Source: Trichopria drosophilae
Taxonomy: Eukaryota > Arthropoda > Insecta > Hymenoptera > Diapriidae
NCBI GenBank assembly: GCA_030407085.1
Contig: CM059586.1
Span: forward strand, 10,062,001-10,126,000
Direction: 5' to 3'
DNA length: 64,000 bases
In this document: in pieces, positions 24,269 to 33,807 of the stretch
How the letters are laid out: every line of letters starts with the position of its first letter
Numbering within the stretch: the stretch's first letter is position 1
Position numbers and translations under genes: made by a program
Notes under the pieces: model-generated
What the model was told of the DNA's origin: nothing
Seen by the model: the letters and a program-made list of their open reading frames with translations, nothing else
Database searches by the model: none

Positions 24269-24860
24269 TTTTGATGGTAAGAATCAATTAACAATTTTCC
24301 AAGAAATTAAATTTATAAAATCATAATATACGAAAATTTAGATACGATTTGTTCATTTCATACAGTTAATTTTTTTCATAAAAAATGGTGATTTTTTATC
24401 GAATATACGAAATTTTCGATCATTGGAACTTTTTTATTTTATTTATTTTTTTGTTTTAAATTATGTTTGTAATAATAAATTATTACTAGCGCAGTTCAGT
24501 TGCTAATGGTTGAAGTACATTAAAAAAGAAAAGTTTATATTTTAGGGTAATTCGAAACATTAGTAAATATAAAACACTCAAATTAATAGAAAATGAACAT
24601 GTTTGATTTAGTATTTATTATGTACATTATTTTACTTTTCTTAAAAGCAAATTTTTGTTATTTTTACAGATGGACCAGTCGATATTATGAAACACTTATG
24701 AAATTTTCCTACGACGGACAAGCTATTTCCAGAATTTCCAATATGATTATAATTTTGCATTTATGAGAAGAATAATGCTAATTCTCTCTCAATGAAATGA
24801 TTACCAATTTTTTACAAGTGCATTTATCACTTGAATTAAAGCAATGATTTAAAAAATTAA
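24269..24860 (+). terminator. 3' UTR, UTR intron and polyadenylation signal of the modular metallothionein
   Basis: The stop TAA (24266-24268) is followed by a GTAAGA donor at 24277 and a TTTTTACAG acceptor ending at 24669. The last exon is therefore non-coding, and the stop lies only 8 nt before the junction, too close to trigger nonsense-mediated decay. ATTAAA at 24835-24840 is the likely polyadenylation signal, with T/GT-rich sequence after about 24862. Confidence 0.6.
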
Positions 24861-26054
24861 GACATGTTTCTTTATTACCCTTTCCTTCCCGCTCGTAGAA
24901 ATTAAGATAGTATTTAATGAAACGTAACTATACTCTGAATATTCCTGAGAATTTTGCAGCAGAGGTCGAAATAATCGACATGATGTGCTTAAATGATACT
25001 TAAATTAAAGGTAAAAAGCACATAGAATTTTCTTGTTCAATTTGATTCCAGGACACTTTAAAACCATCTCTATACAAATTTTAAAAATCTTTAGAGTCGT
25101 TTCGTTTTATATTGAACTTTTTTTTGTAAAATCAATATATTACAACATCGTTTTTCACATCTACAGTATACATAAGTATTCTCTCGTTATTCGATGCTCT
25201 GAAAACGAGTACGATAGCAAAAATTGGAGCAATACCATTTAGATGGTAAAGATTTGAAAAAAAAACATAAAAATTAAGATAGTTCGGATTCTTCTCGGTT
25301 ATTATAAAATATATTGAAAAATCGGGAAAATGTTTGAAACGAAAGATCTTCTCCAAATACACATTTTATATTTTATTCGCCTTTTTTTATAGGTGTAATA
25401 GAAACTGAGAAAAATGACAATTATTTGAATCATTTTTATAGGTGTATTTTATAATAACCGTCAAAAGTCTGTCAGGGTTGGCGATAATTTTTATTAAATC
25501 TATCGTAACCTACGTATTTTACGCTAAAACCGACACGAAATCGAATGTCATACCAAAAACAGGCGCAAATACGATTTACATGGTGAAAAAAAGTGAAAAA
25601 TTCATCAAAATTATAATTTTTCTTCTCCTTTCTCGTTTATTTCTTAAAATATTGAAAACTCTAAAAAATGAAATGAATATAAAATATGTATTGTGAGCAG
25701 ATCTACAACTTTTACTTTAGACATTTTTCGACATTTCCAATTTTTTTGAAAGTAAACAAGAAAAACTGCAAAAAATCATAATTTATTTCGGATTTTTCAT
25801 GATTTTCATTATCTAGATTGAATTTTCTAAAATGAGAGATTTTCATTTTCAGCGGACCAAAATACGAATGTAATATTGCTGCGAGGCAGCCTTGATTGTT
25901 TTTTATAATTATTATGTATTACATCTAAAACAATTTATGAAATTCATTTTCATTTTTTTCAGTTTCTATCACTCTTTTTCAACAAATGCACCAACAGAAA
26001 ATGTGATTTTACAATTTTTATTTGAAACATTGTTGTAATTTTCAAATGTTTAAC

Positions 26055-26084
26055 GTTTCGACCATTGATTTAGGTCCTCTTCAG
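26055..26084 (-). ncRNA. Hammerhead-ribozyme-like core (left arm)
   Basis: On the minus strand it reads CUGAAGA, then a stem GACC...GGUC closing a 9-nt loop, then GAAAC. This matches the hammerhead catalytic core CUGANGA-stem II-GAAA. Stems I and III were not resolved by eye, so cleavage activity is unproven. Confidence 0.45.
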
Positions 26085-26285
26085 ATTTATTCTATTTTAA
26101 CAAAATAAAAAATATATATAAAAACAATTTACAATTCTTTGATTGATGTGATGAGATGAATATGTGTTTACAATATTATGAAAAAATTATGAAAAAATTA
26201 TGAAACATCTAAAGTGACTTTTTTTATTATAAATAATAAATTTAACTATGAAAAAACATTATAAAATTTGTAAAATATATATCTA

Positions 26286-26471
26286 TTGTCTTACCTTGAA
26301 AAAAGTGATGATTTTGATTTCAAAAACATTAAAATAATTAAGATAGAAAGAAATAGACATAAACGCAAACATTTAGAAAATTATTTTATTAAAAAAAATA
26401 TAAATTCAGTTAATATTCGATTTGAAAAGTCAAATTTACCAGATACATATTTACCCCTTTTGAATATATGA
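26286..26471 (+). pseudogene. Penelope-like GIY-YIG endonuclease C-terminal fragment
   Basis: A 60-odd-residue open frame with FDFKNIKIIKIERNRHKRKH and, later, NSVNIRFEK and YLPLL. The order 'F-D-F..iki..E.n..kR..lE..fI.....sVN', ending a few residues after 'Y.pLL', is the usual C-terminal pattern of Penelope/Neptune-type endonucleases. The catalytic GIY-YIG part and the reverse transcriptase are missing. The frame closes just upstream, where the left inverted arm begins. Confidence 0.6.
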
Positions 26472-26991
26472 ACATAAACAATAATATTGAAAGGTTATTG
26501 ATATAAAATTTCATTTCTATGTAATCCTTGAACTTTCCAGTCTTTTCTTTCGTTTCAAACATCGCACATATAACGGGTATTTTATAATTAAAATTAATTT
26601 TTTTTGTTGAAATTTATTGTCTTACTGAATACAAATGTATTCATTTTTAAATTTTTATTTCTGTGCTTTTTTCTACATAAAATGGATTTTTTACAAACAA
26701 AATATACTTAAAAAGGATTACGCACTTTTTTCAAGGTAAGACAATAGATATATATTTTACAAATTTTATAATGTTTTTTCATAGTTAAATTTATTATTTA
26801 TAATAAAAAAAGAAAAATGAAAAGTTCAAAAGGAAAAAAAGAAACAAATTCTTATGTGTCACTTTAGATGTTTCATAATTTTTTCATAATTTTTTCATAA
26901 TATTGTAAACACATATTCATCTCATCACATCAATCAAAGAATTGTAAATTGTTTTTATATATATTTTTTATTTTGTTAAAATAGAATAAAT

Positions 26992-27021
26992 CTGAAGAGG
27001 ACCTAAATCAATGGTCGAAAC
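26992..27021 (+). ncRNA. Hammerhead-ribozyme-like core (right arm)
   Basis: Plus-strand CTGAAGA, GACC, loop TAAATCAAT, GGTC and GAAAC: the inverse copy of the left-arm core, with a perfect 4-bp stem II. Both copies are conserved, although the arms differ by an indel elsewhere. Confidence 0.45.
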
Positions 27022-27490
27022 GTTAAACATTTGAAAATTATTTCACCCTAATTATTCTGATTAAGAAGAAATCAACAAAGGATATTTTCACTTACGAAAA
27101 CATATCAGAAAAGACACTCTAAACTTAATATATTAAATACTTTAAGTTATCATATTGTTGTAATTTTTCAAAACTGTTTTACAAAAACGAAAATAACAAA
27201 ATAAATAACAAAATTTTCACTATGTAATATCATTTGCGTCAATTTTCACAATGATATTCGTTTTCAGTGCATGGAATTGCGTAAGGAAACAGATGCACTA
27301 CAAATTTGAGAAACGACATTTTCCGAATTTTATCCTTGTGTCATTGTGCTGATTTTTCAAAACAGAAATTAATATAAAACGAAAAGGGCTCTAACGATTT
27401 TTGTAATTTTAGAGACGATTTATAAGTAGCTAGAAAGGAATGAAAAAATAAAATTCGATTTGCTTTTTACCTTTGATTTAATACCATTAA

Positions 27491-28294
27491 CCCCTTGCGG
27501 CGCAGTGGTAACACAGATTACCACCTTTTTAATTCACATCTTTTCTGTCTAGTTAGAAAAGGATAATAAATGCAATCACGCAAAATTATTAACAAGTATA
27601 AATAAATAAATTTAAAAAATCGTCGATTTTTGAGAATGAAATCGTTTTTGAACGAACTAAAAGGTAAATTAGTACCAAATTTGGTACTGGGGTTTTTGGG
27701 GTCGCTGATTACGAATTTGAAGTCGGTTTCGTAAAATTCAAAATGGCGGAAACAATATGGCGGATGAATTTTTAAAAATTCATCTGATTTATTTGAAACT
27801 CGTTACTCAGGGGTTTCTGGGGTCGCCGATTACAAATGTTGCCTCGGATTTTGATTGTTCAAAATGGAGGATCCAAGATGTCGAATCAAAATATGAAAAT
27901 GTACCCGACATTGATGAAGCTATGTACTCGGGGGTTTTTGGGGTCGCTTATTACGAATCTGATCTCCGACTTTTATATTTAAAATTCCGAGTACATAGAG
28001 TATCAAGTTTTATCTGTATCAAGTAAATTTTTACATTTATGTAGGCCATCTTGGATCCACTATTTTGAATTTACAAAATCTGACTTCATATTCGCAATCA
28101 GTGATCCCAAAAACCCCCGAGTACCAACTTTCATCAAAATCAAGTAAATTTTTTACATTTATGTCGGCCATCTTCGAGCCGCCATTTTGAATTTATAAAA
28201 TCTGATTTCAGATTCGTAATTAGCGACCCCGAAAACCCCCGTGTAACAATTTTCAACTGTTTTCCATATAAAGAAAAATGTGCGTCGCAAAGGA
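27491..28294. mobile_element. PiggyBac-type MITE 1 (804 bp)
   Basis: Flanked by TTAA at 27487-27490 and 28295-28298. The inverted ends are CCCCTTGCGGCGCA at the left and TCCTTTGCGACGCA when the right end is read on the minus strand. TTAA duplication with a CCY tip is the hallmark of piggyBac elements. The interior holds at least three forward copies of a 'GGGGTCGCTGATTACGAAT' box followed by 'TTCAAAATGGCGG', then at least two inverted copies, making a long imperfect hairpin. There is no transposase. Confidence 0.75.
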
Positions 28295-28721
28295 TTAAAC
28301 ACACCGTGTCGTTAGCCCCTTTTTAAAAAAATCAATTCTTTGTAGTCTATAGTTGTTGTAACTTTATAAGGTTCTTCTGGACTCAAATCTTGTAGTAACA
28401 AAACAATTAATAGATGGAAATTGGTAGTTCTTTTCAAGTTTTAAACTTTCTTATGTAAGCAATTTTGCTAACTATTTAGAAAATAAGTTAGAAAAGAGAA
28501 ATCGCAATAATAGTCATTTTTTCTTCTTTTGTCGGTTATAATTCATTGGAATACCATAGAAATAATAATACGTTAATGTTACATTTAATTATAATATTTA
28601 TTTACATATTTACAAATTTGGCATATTATTTAAATTTGAAAATATGAAGGCCGTTAAACTCTGACAACTTGTAACTAAGTGAAGTTCGAATTCAGCAGAG
28701 TTTACTAACATGATGTTAATA

Positions 28722-29137
28722 CACAGAGAGAACAGAAAAGGTTAATGGAACCATTTTAGAAAAGTAAAATTCGTGATTATAAAAAATGGTTACATTAACC
28801 ATTTACGTAATAAAACATTGTTCCGTTTACTATTTCCAGATACTTCAATATGGAGCATAGCACATAAGTTGAAATATACCATAGCTTTACAGTTAAATAG
28901 TCACTCGAAATATTCTTGCCTAAAAAAATAGATTTAGTAAAAGTGATTAAACGAAAATGACTACTTATCATCATAAAAAGTAATTATTGTACGTTATATT
29001 TTACAATATTATGAATTACCAAAATAGGATACTCTCTAACTACAACTTTTCACGATGTTAATTGTACTATTATGAAACGTTATAATCAGTTCTGCCTTTT
29101 CTAAAATGGTTCCATTAAACTTTTTTTTCTCTCTGTG
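28722..29137. mobile_element. Mariner-type MITE (416 bp)
   Basis: TA flanks at 28720-28721 and 29138-29139. The left end is CACAGAGAGAACAGAAAAGG and the right end is TTTTTTTTCTCTCTGTG. Subterminal 'ATGGAACCATTTTAGAAAAG' pairs with 'CTTTTCTAAAATGGTTCCAT'. No coding capacity. Confidence 0.75.
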
Positions 29138-29349
29138 TAGTTTTAAATTCAAAACAAAACGATTCAAAGGCTTGTTCGTTGAATATACTTACTCCTCCTG
29201 CATGTTTTGAACAAAATTATTCACACGAATCCGGAGTTGTGATGCTGCCAAGTCTATAGCTGAGGTTCATTTTAAGGAAATGACGCCGGAAAAGCAATAA
29301 TTGCGAGTAAAATTAATCCCAAATTCAAATAAACTGTAATGAAAGCTCC

Positions 29350-30710
29350 AACTGATGATTGCTTTTTAGCAAAAATCTTGATAAACGGGTCAAAACGTCT
29401 AAATTGTTAGAAAAAATTAGTCAAGAATTTCGTTCCAAAACGGGAATTAAAACTAGACCCAACACGAAAACTACCTTTAATGTCAAAATAACAAAAGACG
29501 TGAAACTTCCGTTGCAAAAGAGATCCTTACAGGGGAGTCAAAAATGTGAACCAGAAATCTCACTGAAATATCATCAAGAAAAGAGGAAGGAAGAGAAACC
29601 ATACAACCATCGACGATAGAAATCGCGGATATATTATTAGAATAAGAGATTAGAATTGCAGGTCGTCTTAAAGACTTTCTTTATTATTGGAAAGAAATTA
29701 CAACTGACAGAAAGATCTTACAATGGGTTAAAGGATACAAGGTTCCATTTCATCATACTCCCAAACAAATCTTTGAACCGAAAGAGACTATTTTTTTCAG
29801 AAAGTATTTTTTCACTTTCATGGTGGTTGGAAAGTATTAACATTAAAAATAAAATTAAACAACGTAATTTCGTGATAGAAATTTTCTTATCTTGGAAATC
29901 TGGATGAGGTGCTTATACTAAGGGTAAAAGAACACATGATAATTTGAAAGAAAATGATGGACGATGGCATATTAACAGCTCTATTAAGTTTAAAACATTT
30001 CCCGCATCATTTACACAACTGCAAAATTTTATTACGCGTAGACAACACAGTTTCAGTTGCATGTATTAAATAAAATGGGAAGTGTGAAATATATGTAACA
30101 TTCTCTCAATTTGTTATCACGAGAATTATAGGATTGCTGTGAAAACAGAAATGTTTGGGTATTTACTTCGTATATAACTTCGAAGTAAAATACTGAAGCT
30201 GATAAAGAATCAAGAAAAATAGAGTTGAGTCAAACAAGTTTTTTTAAACTTTTTGGCGAACCGCAAATAGACCTATTTGCGAATCGATGTAATGCGTTGC
30301 TTGGAATACTGATTCACAAGCCATCGCTACCGATGCATTTTACAATTCCTTTGAGACAATTTCTATGCTTTCCATCCATTTTCATTATTTTTAAAAGCTT
30401 TCAAGAAAATTCAAGATTAAAAGTGCAAAGGAGTTATGATGGTCCCAAAATGGTCTGGACAACCATGGTTTCATGGCAGAAATTGTATCTGCGAAGCATT
30501 TCGTTTAAAAGGTACCATAAATTTCTAGTAACGCCATTTTACGTGTTTAATGAAACAGTATGAAATAGGATTACGATAATAGTGAGATTTTTGTAAAATG
30601 AAAAACCTGAATCCGTTTAATAGTTCAGTAAATGATGTAATTTGTTTTCTAACAGAACAATTTTCAAAAGGTTTAAGATATGGAACTCTGAATAGTTATC
30701 CCACGGAAAA
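29350..30710 (+). mobile_element. DIRS-like tyrosine-recombinase retrotransposon remnant
   Basis: Broken frames in order resemble a DIRS element. Near 29652 a frame reads RIAGRLKDFLYYWKEIT and then ILQWVKGYKVPF, the start of a DIRS reverse transcriptase. Near 30240 it reads FKLFGEPQIDLFANRCNA, a DIRS RNase-H block. Near 30440 a different frame reads VPKWSGQPWFHG. Near 30620 it reads NDVICFLTEQFSKGLRYGTL, the start of the tyrosine recombinase. Frameshifts, deletions and loss of both ends show it is inactive. Its 3' side stops just before a piggyBac-type MITE. Confidence 0.65.
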
Positions 30711-30811
30711 AAATATAAGTTAAAATATAAATTATTATAATTTTTATTATATATTTTTTTGCCGCTAAAAATACTTAATTTTAATATAAATTATAAATTA
30801 ATATAAATTAA

Positions 30812-31612
30812 CCCTTTGAAGCATACATTTTTCTCTTCGCGGAAAACATTTAAAAGTGGTTACTCGAGGGTCTTCGGGGTCGCTGATCACGAATCCGGAC
30901 TCAGATTTTCAGAATTCAAGATGGCGAATCCAATATGGCGGACCAAATTCAGGAAAAGTTACTTGATTGAGCTGAAACTGGGTACTGGGGGTTTTAAAGA
31001 AGCTCAGCTTCAGATATTGAAAATTCAAAATGGCAATTCTAACTGTGCTAACGAAATTCATGAAATCAATGGTGATTATGATAAAAAGATTAAAAGATCC
31101 CGTGTGTAACTACCGATTTGAGCCGAAAAGGAAACTTTTTTTTTTAATTTGGTCCGCCATATTGGATCCGCCATTTTAAATTTTCAGTATCTGAGACTGG
31201 ATCAGCCACCCTAAAAGCCCCCGAGTTCCCAGATTCAGCTAGTTCAAGTAACTTTTTCTGAATTTGGTCCGCCATATTGGATCCACCATTTTGAATTTTG
31301 AAAATCTGAGGCCGGATTCATAATCTGCGACCCTGAAAATCCTAGTATACCATAGGTTGCAAAAATACGTTAAATACTTTTCCTAGTAATACTTTTTTAT
31401 TGTAAAAAGTGTTATTTTTCAGAATTTATTTAGTTATATCAACAAATTTGCAGCAAATATTGACTAATTGCACATAATTTCAGGTTTTTTTATATGTTAT
31501 GATATTGAAATAACAAAAAAAAAAGAATGAGTCTATCAAATTTTAACTTAAAAACGAAAAAAACCACGAGGAAGTAGGTGGTATAGATTCTATACCAGCA
31601 TGCCGGAGAGGG
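30812..31612. mobile_element. PiggyBac-type MITE 2 (801 bp)
   Basis: TTAA at 30808-30811 and 31613-31616. The ends are CCCTTTGAAGCATAC at the left and CCCTCTCCGGCATGC when the right end is read on the minus strand. The interior again has forward 'TTCGGGGTCGCTGATCACGA' and 'AAGATGGCGAATCC' boxes, followed by inverted 'CCGCCATATTGGATCC' boxes. Length and layout match MITE 1, so both belong to one family. Confidence 0.7.
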
Positions 31613-32663
31613 TTAATGAAATCGTACAGTTTTGACAAGATTTTTAAAGGGATTTATAACATAAGACCAAATAATCCCAGATATGATTCAAAATGGAATC
31701 CTAAACAGGTTCTACTTTATTTTCATATGAGGGCACTTTTCAGATTTCAGAAGAAAACTGACTATACTTCCAATCTTCATAACTATATTGTTCTATCAGT
31801 GTAGTTACATTTTTCAAACTACGAAGATAAATCTCAACATTTTTTTTTATTTTAGTCAAAAACAACAATTTATTCCGATATAATTTGTTATATTTTTTAG
31901 TGCGTATGTAGAAAAACTCTTCTAACAAACTGTATTTCAATATGCTTTAGACATCTTAAAAATCACTAATTGCGATATCGTGAGACGTAAATTCATAACC
32001 AAATTATAAAATTGCACTCTAAAGAAATCATTTGAAAACAGCAAAACAAGCGAAGGTTCGTGCAATGATTAGAAAATGAAACAATGTAGAATTGTATATA
32101 TACACACTTGCAATGTAAGCTTCTCATGGTTGAATGCATGATACATTTGAATCCCATTTAATAACTGACTCTTTTATAAGAAATCCATCATTACTTCATT
32201 ATTTCTATTACTTAAATCCCACGTAATACTGGTCTACTTTACGACAGGTCTGCTATTATCGTGAGAAACGTCTGTTTCTCGTTATGCAAAATGCAACATT
32301 AAACGTTTCATTGTTCAGTTTGGAGTAGAATACGAAAGTGTCAAGTTTAACTTATTTCGAAATATAAAAACAAAGTAAAGTAAATATTTGCAAGTGATCC
32401 TACAAAACGTGTAAAATAAACAATAGAAACAAGTATCCAACTGAGTTGAATGGTGCAATTTCAAAATAAAAAATTACTGGATTCACTTTTAGTTTGCAGT
32501 TTTCAAGGAAACTAGAAATCCCATTACATAAATTGCTTTAATAATATGTACATTTTACATTTTTCTTTCAATATTTATTACAATGTTTGTAACATATGGC
32601 TCGATACACAATGATTATTATTGTTGAAAGAGGGAATTTACTTACAACCAAGTAATCGTTTGA

Positions 32664-33136
32664 ATAAATACATAAGTAAAAACTTTCTTGGGATTACGGT
32701 CCTTTGACAGTTCATTGCTGACGGTGAATAAAATCAAAATCTACACAAATTTACGTTTCAGTCTGAATATAGATCATCTTCAGAAACCAATTATATTTGT
32801 CCACTCAAATAAACATTCATCATGTTTTATACAGTTTTTTGTTCCATTTCGGATCTAATTCTTTCTTAACGGACAGTTAGTCAATGAGCATATCTATTTC
32901 AACATCTTTTGTGGTTTCATTTCGGATTTTCTATTTATTCTTTCTATAGAAAGAATTATATCCGAAATGGAACAAAAAACTGTACAAAAAATTGTGTAAA
33001 AAATCATGAATATTTCTGAAGATGGTCAATATCGAGACCGAAACGTAAATTTGTGTAGATTTTGATTTTATTCAAATTCAGCAATGAACTGTCAAAGGAC
33101 CGTAATCCCAAGAAAGTTTTTATTTATGTATTTATT
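32664..33136. mobile_element. Second hammerhead-bearing inverted repeat (Penelope-like terminal repeats)
   Basis: Arms of about 200 bp (32664-32873 and 32938-33136) face each other, for example 'TTGGGATTACGGTCCTTTGA' against its inverse near 33090-33110, and 'TTGTTCCATTTCGGAT' against 'ATCCGAAATGGAACAA'. Hammerhead-like cores lie at 32755-32783 (minus, decayed stem II) and 33016-33044 (plus, intact stem GGTC/GACC, then GAAAC). No coding remnant lies between the arms. Confidence 0.55.
33016..33044 (+). ncRNA. Hammerhead-ribozyme-like core
   Basis: CTGAAGA, then TGGTC, a short loop, GAGACC and GAAAC: the hammerhead core with a 4-bp stem II. The sequence of the stem-loop differs from the cores at 26055 and 26992 while the catalytic core is identical, as expected for related ribozymes. 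Flanking stems were not resolved. Confidence 0.4.
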
Positions 33137-33807
33137 GATATCAGCGGTCAAGAAATTTTTATTTAAATATAGTTTTACAAATAATCGTTTAAATCTCCGA
33201 AAATTATTTTAAACATCATCCTTAAATTTAACCGGCTCAAATTGTAATGTAGGGATAATTCAAGGACATTTGTTATGAACAATTTATTTTTTATGTAAAT
33301 GAGCAGACATTTTCGTAATATCCACAATTACTCTTCAAATATATCAAAAGTATTAAAATGTCCAAGGTTCAAAAACTTATAAAAAAAAAGGTGACAAAAA
33401 TATAAAAATTCCTGAAAATTGCGTATAACAACCATTAAATAATTTTAAATAAAGAATGGAATGCTGACTTTTATGTAACCTTTCTCATGTCAAAGATTAC
33501 TTCAGGGTAAATTTGCATATGTTAATGTCACCAAGTAACATCCCATTTAGTCGACATTACTAAATAATATTTTCAGTACGACGGAATTACATCTAACAAT
33601 ATTTAAGTCAGTGGCAATATCATTTTTTTATGTTTGGGATTCGACAACAAAATACTTTGCAAAATTCTATAGTTGTAATAATACACTCCTGTGCTTTTTA
33701 TATATCATATATTGGCTGTACAATTCATTCATTTTTCATTTAAATTTGAAGCTGATCACCAATCAAATATCTTTTTTACTTCGTCGAAAGTGCAGTTGAA
33801 GAACACT

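Larger units (their letters stand above)
26036..27040. mobile_element. Penelope-like element remnant in a long inverted repeat
   Basis: The arms 26036-26307 and 26722-27040 are nearly identical in inverse orientation; the right arm has an extra 47 or so bases. Each arm holds a hammerhead-like core. The 0.4 kb between them encodes, at 26286-26471, a fragment resembling the C-terminus of a Penelope-like GIY-YIG endonuclease. Penelope-like elements are known to carry hammerhead ribozymes in their terminal repeats and to occur in inverted arrangements, which fits all three observations. Confidence 0.65.
25002..27482. repeat. Large degenerate inverted repeat enclosing a Penelope-like element
   Basis: The left arm (about 25002-25120) contains AAATTAAAGGTAAAAAGCAC. 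It is mirrored by the right arm (about 27370-27482) ending in GCTTTTTACCTTTGATTTAA. Further paired words (GTTTCGTTTTATATT near 25097, and its inverse near 27375) lie at similar spacing. The arms are diverged. The Penelope-like inverted repeat (26036-27040) lies inside. It may be a foldback element or a transposon whose core was replaced. Confidence 0.45.
31617..33807. other. Gene-less stretch upstream of the lipase gene
   Basis: No gene seen. It contains the inverted repeat at 32664-33136. The final 200 or so bases precede the lipase start codon; no convincing TATA box was found, and a CAGTTG near 33792 could be an initiator. Confidence 0.4.
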
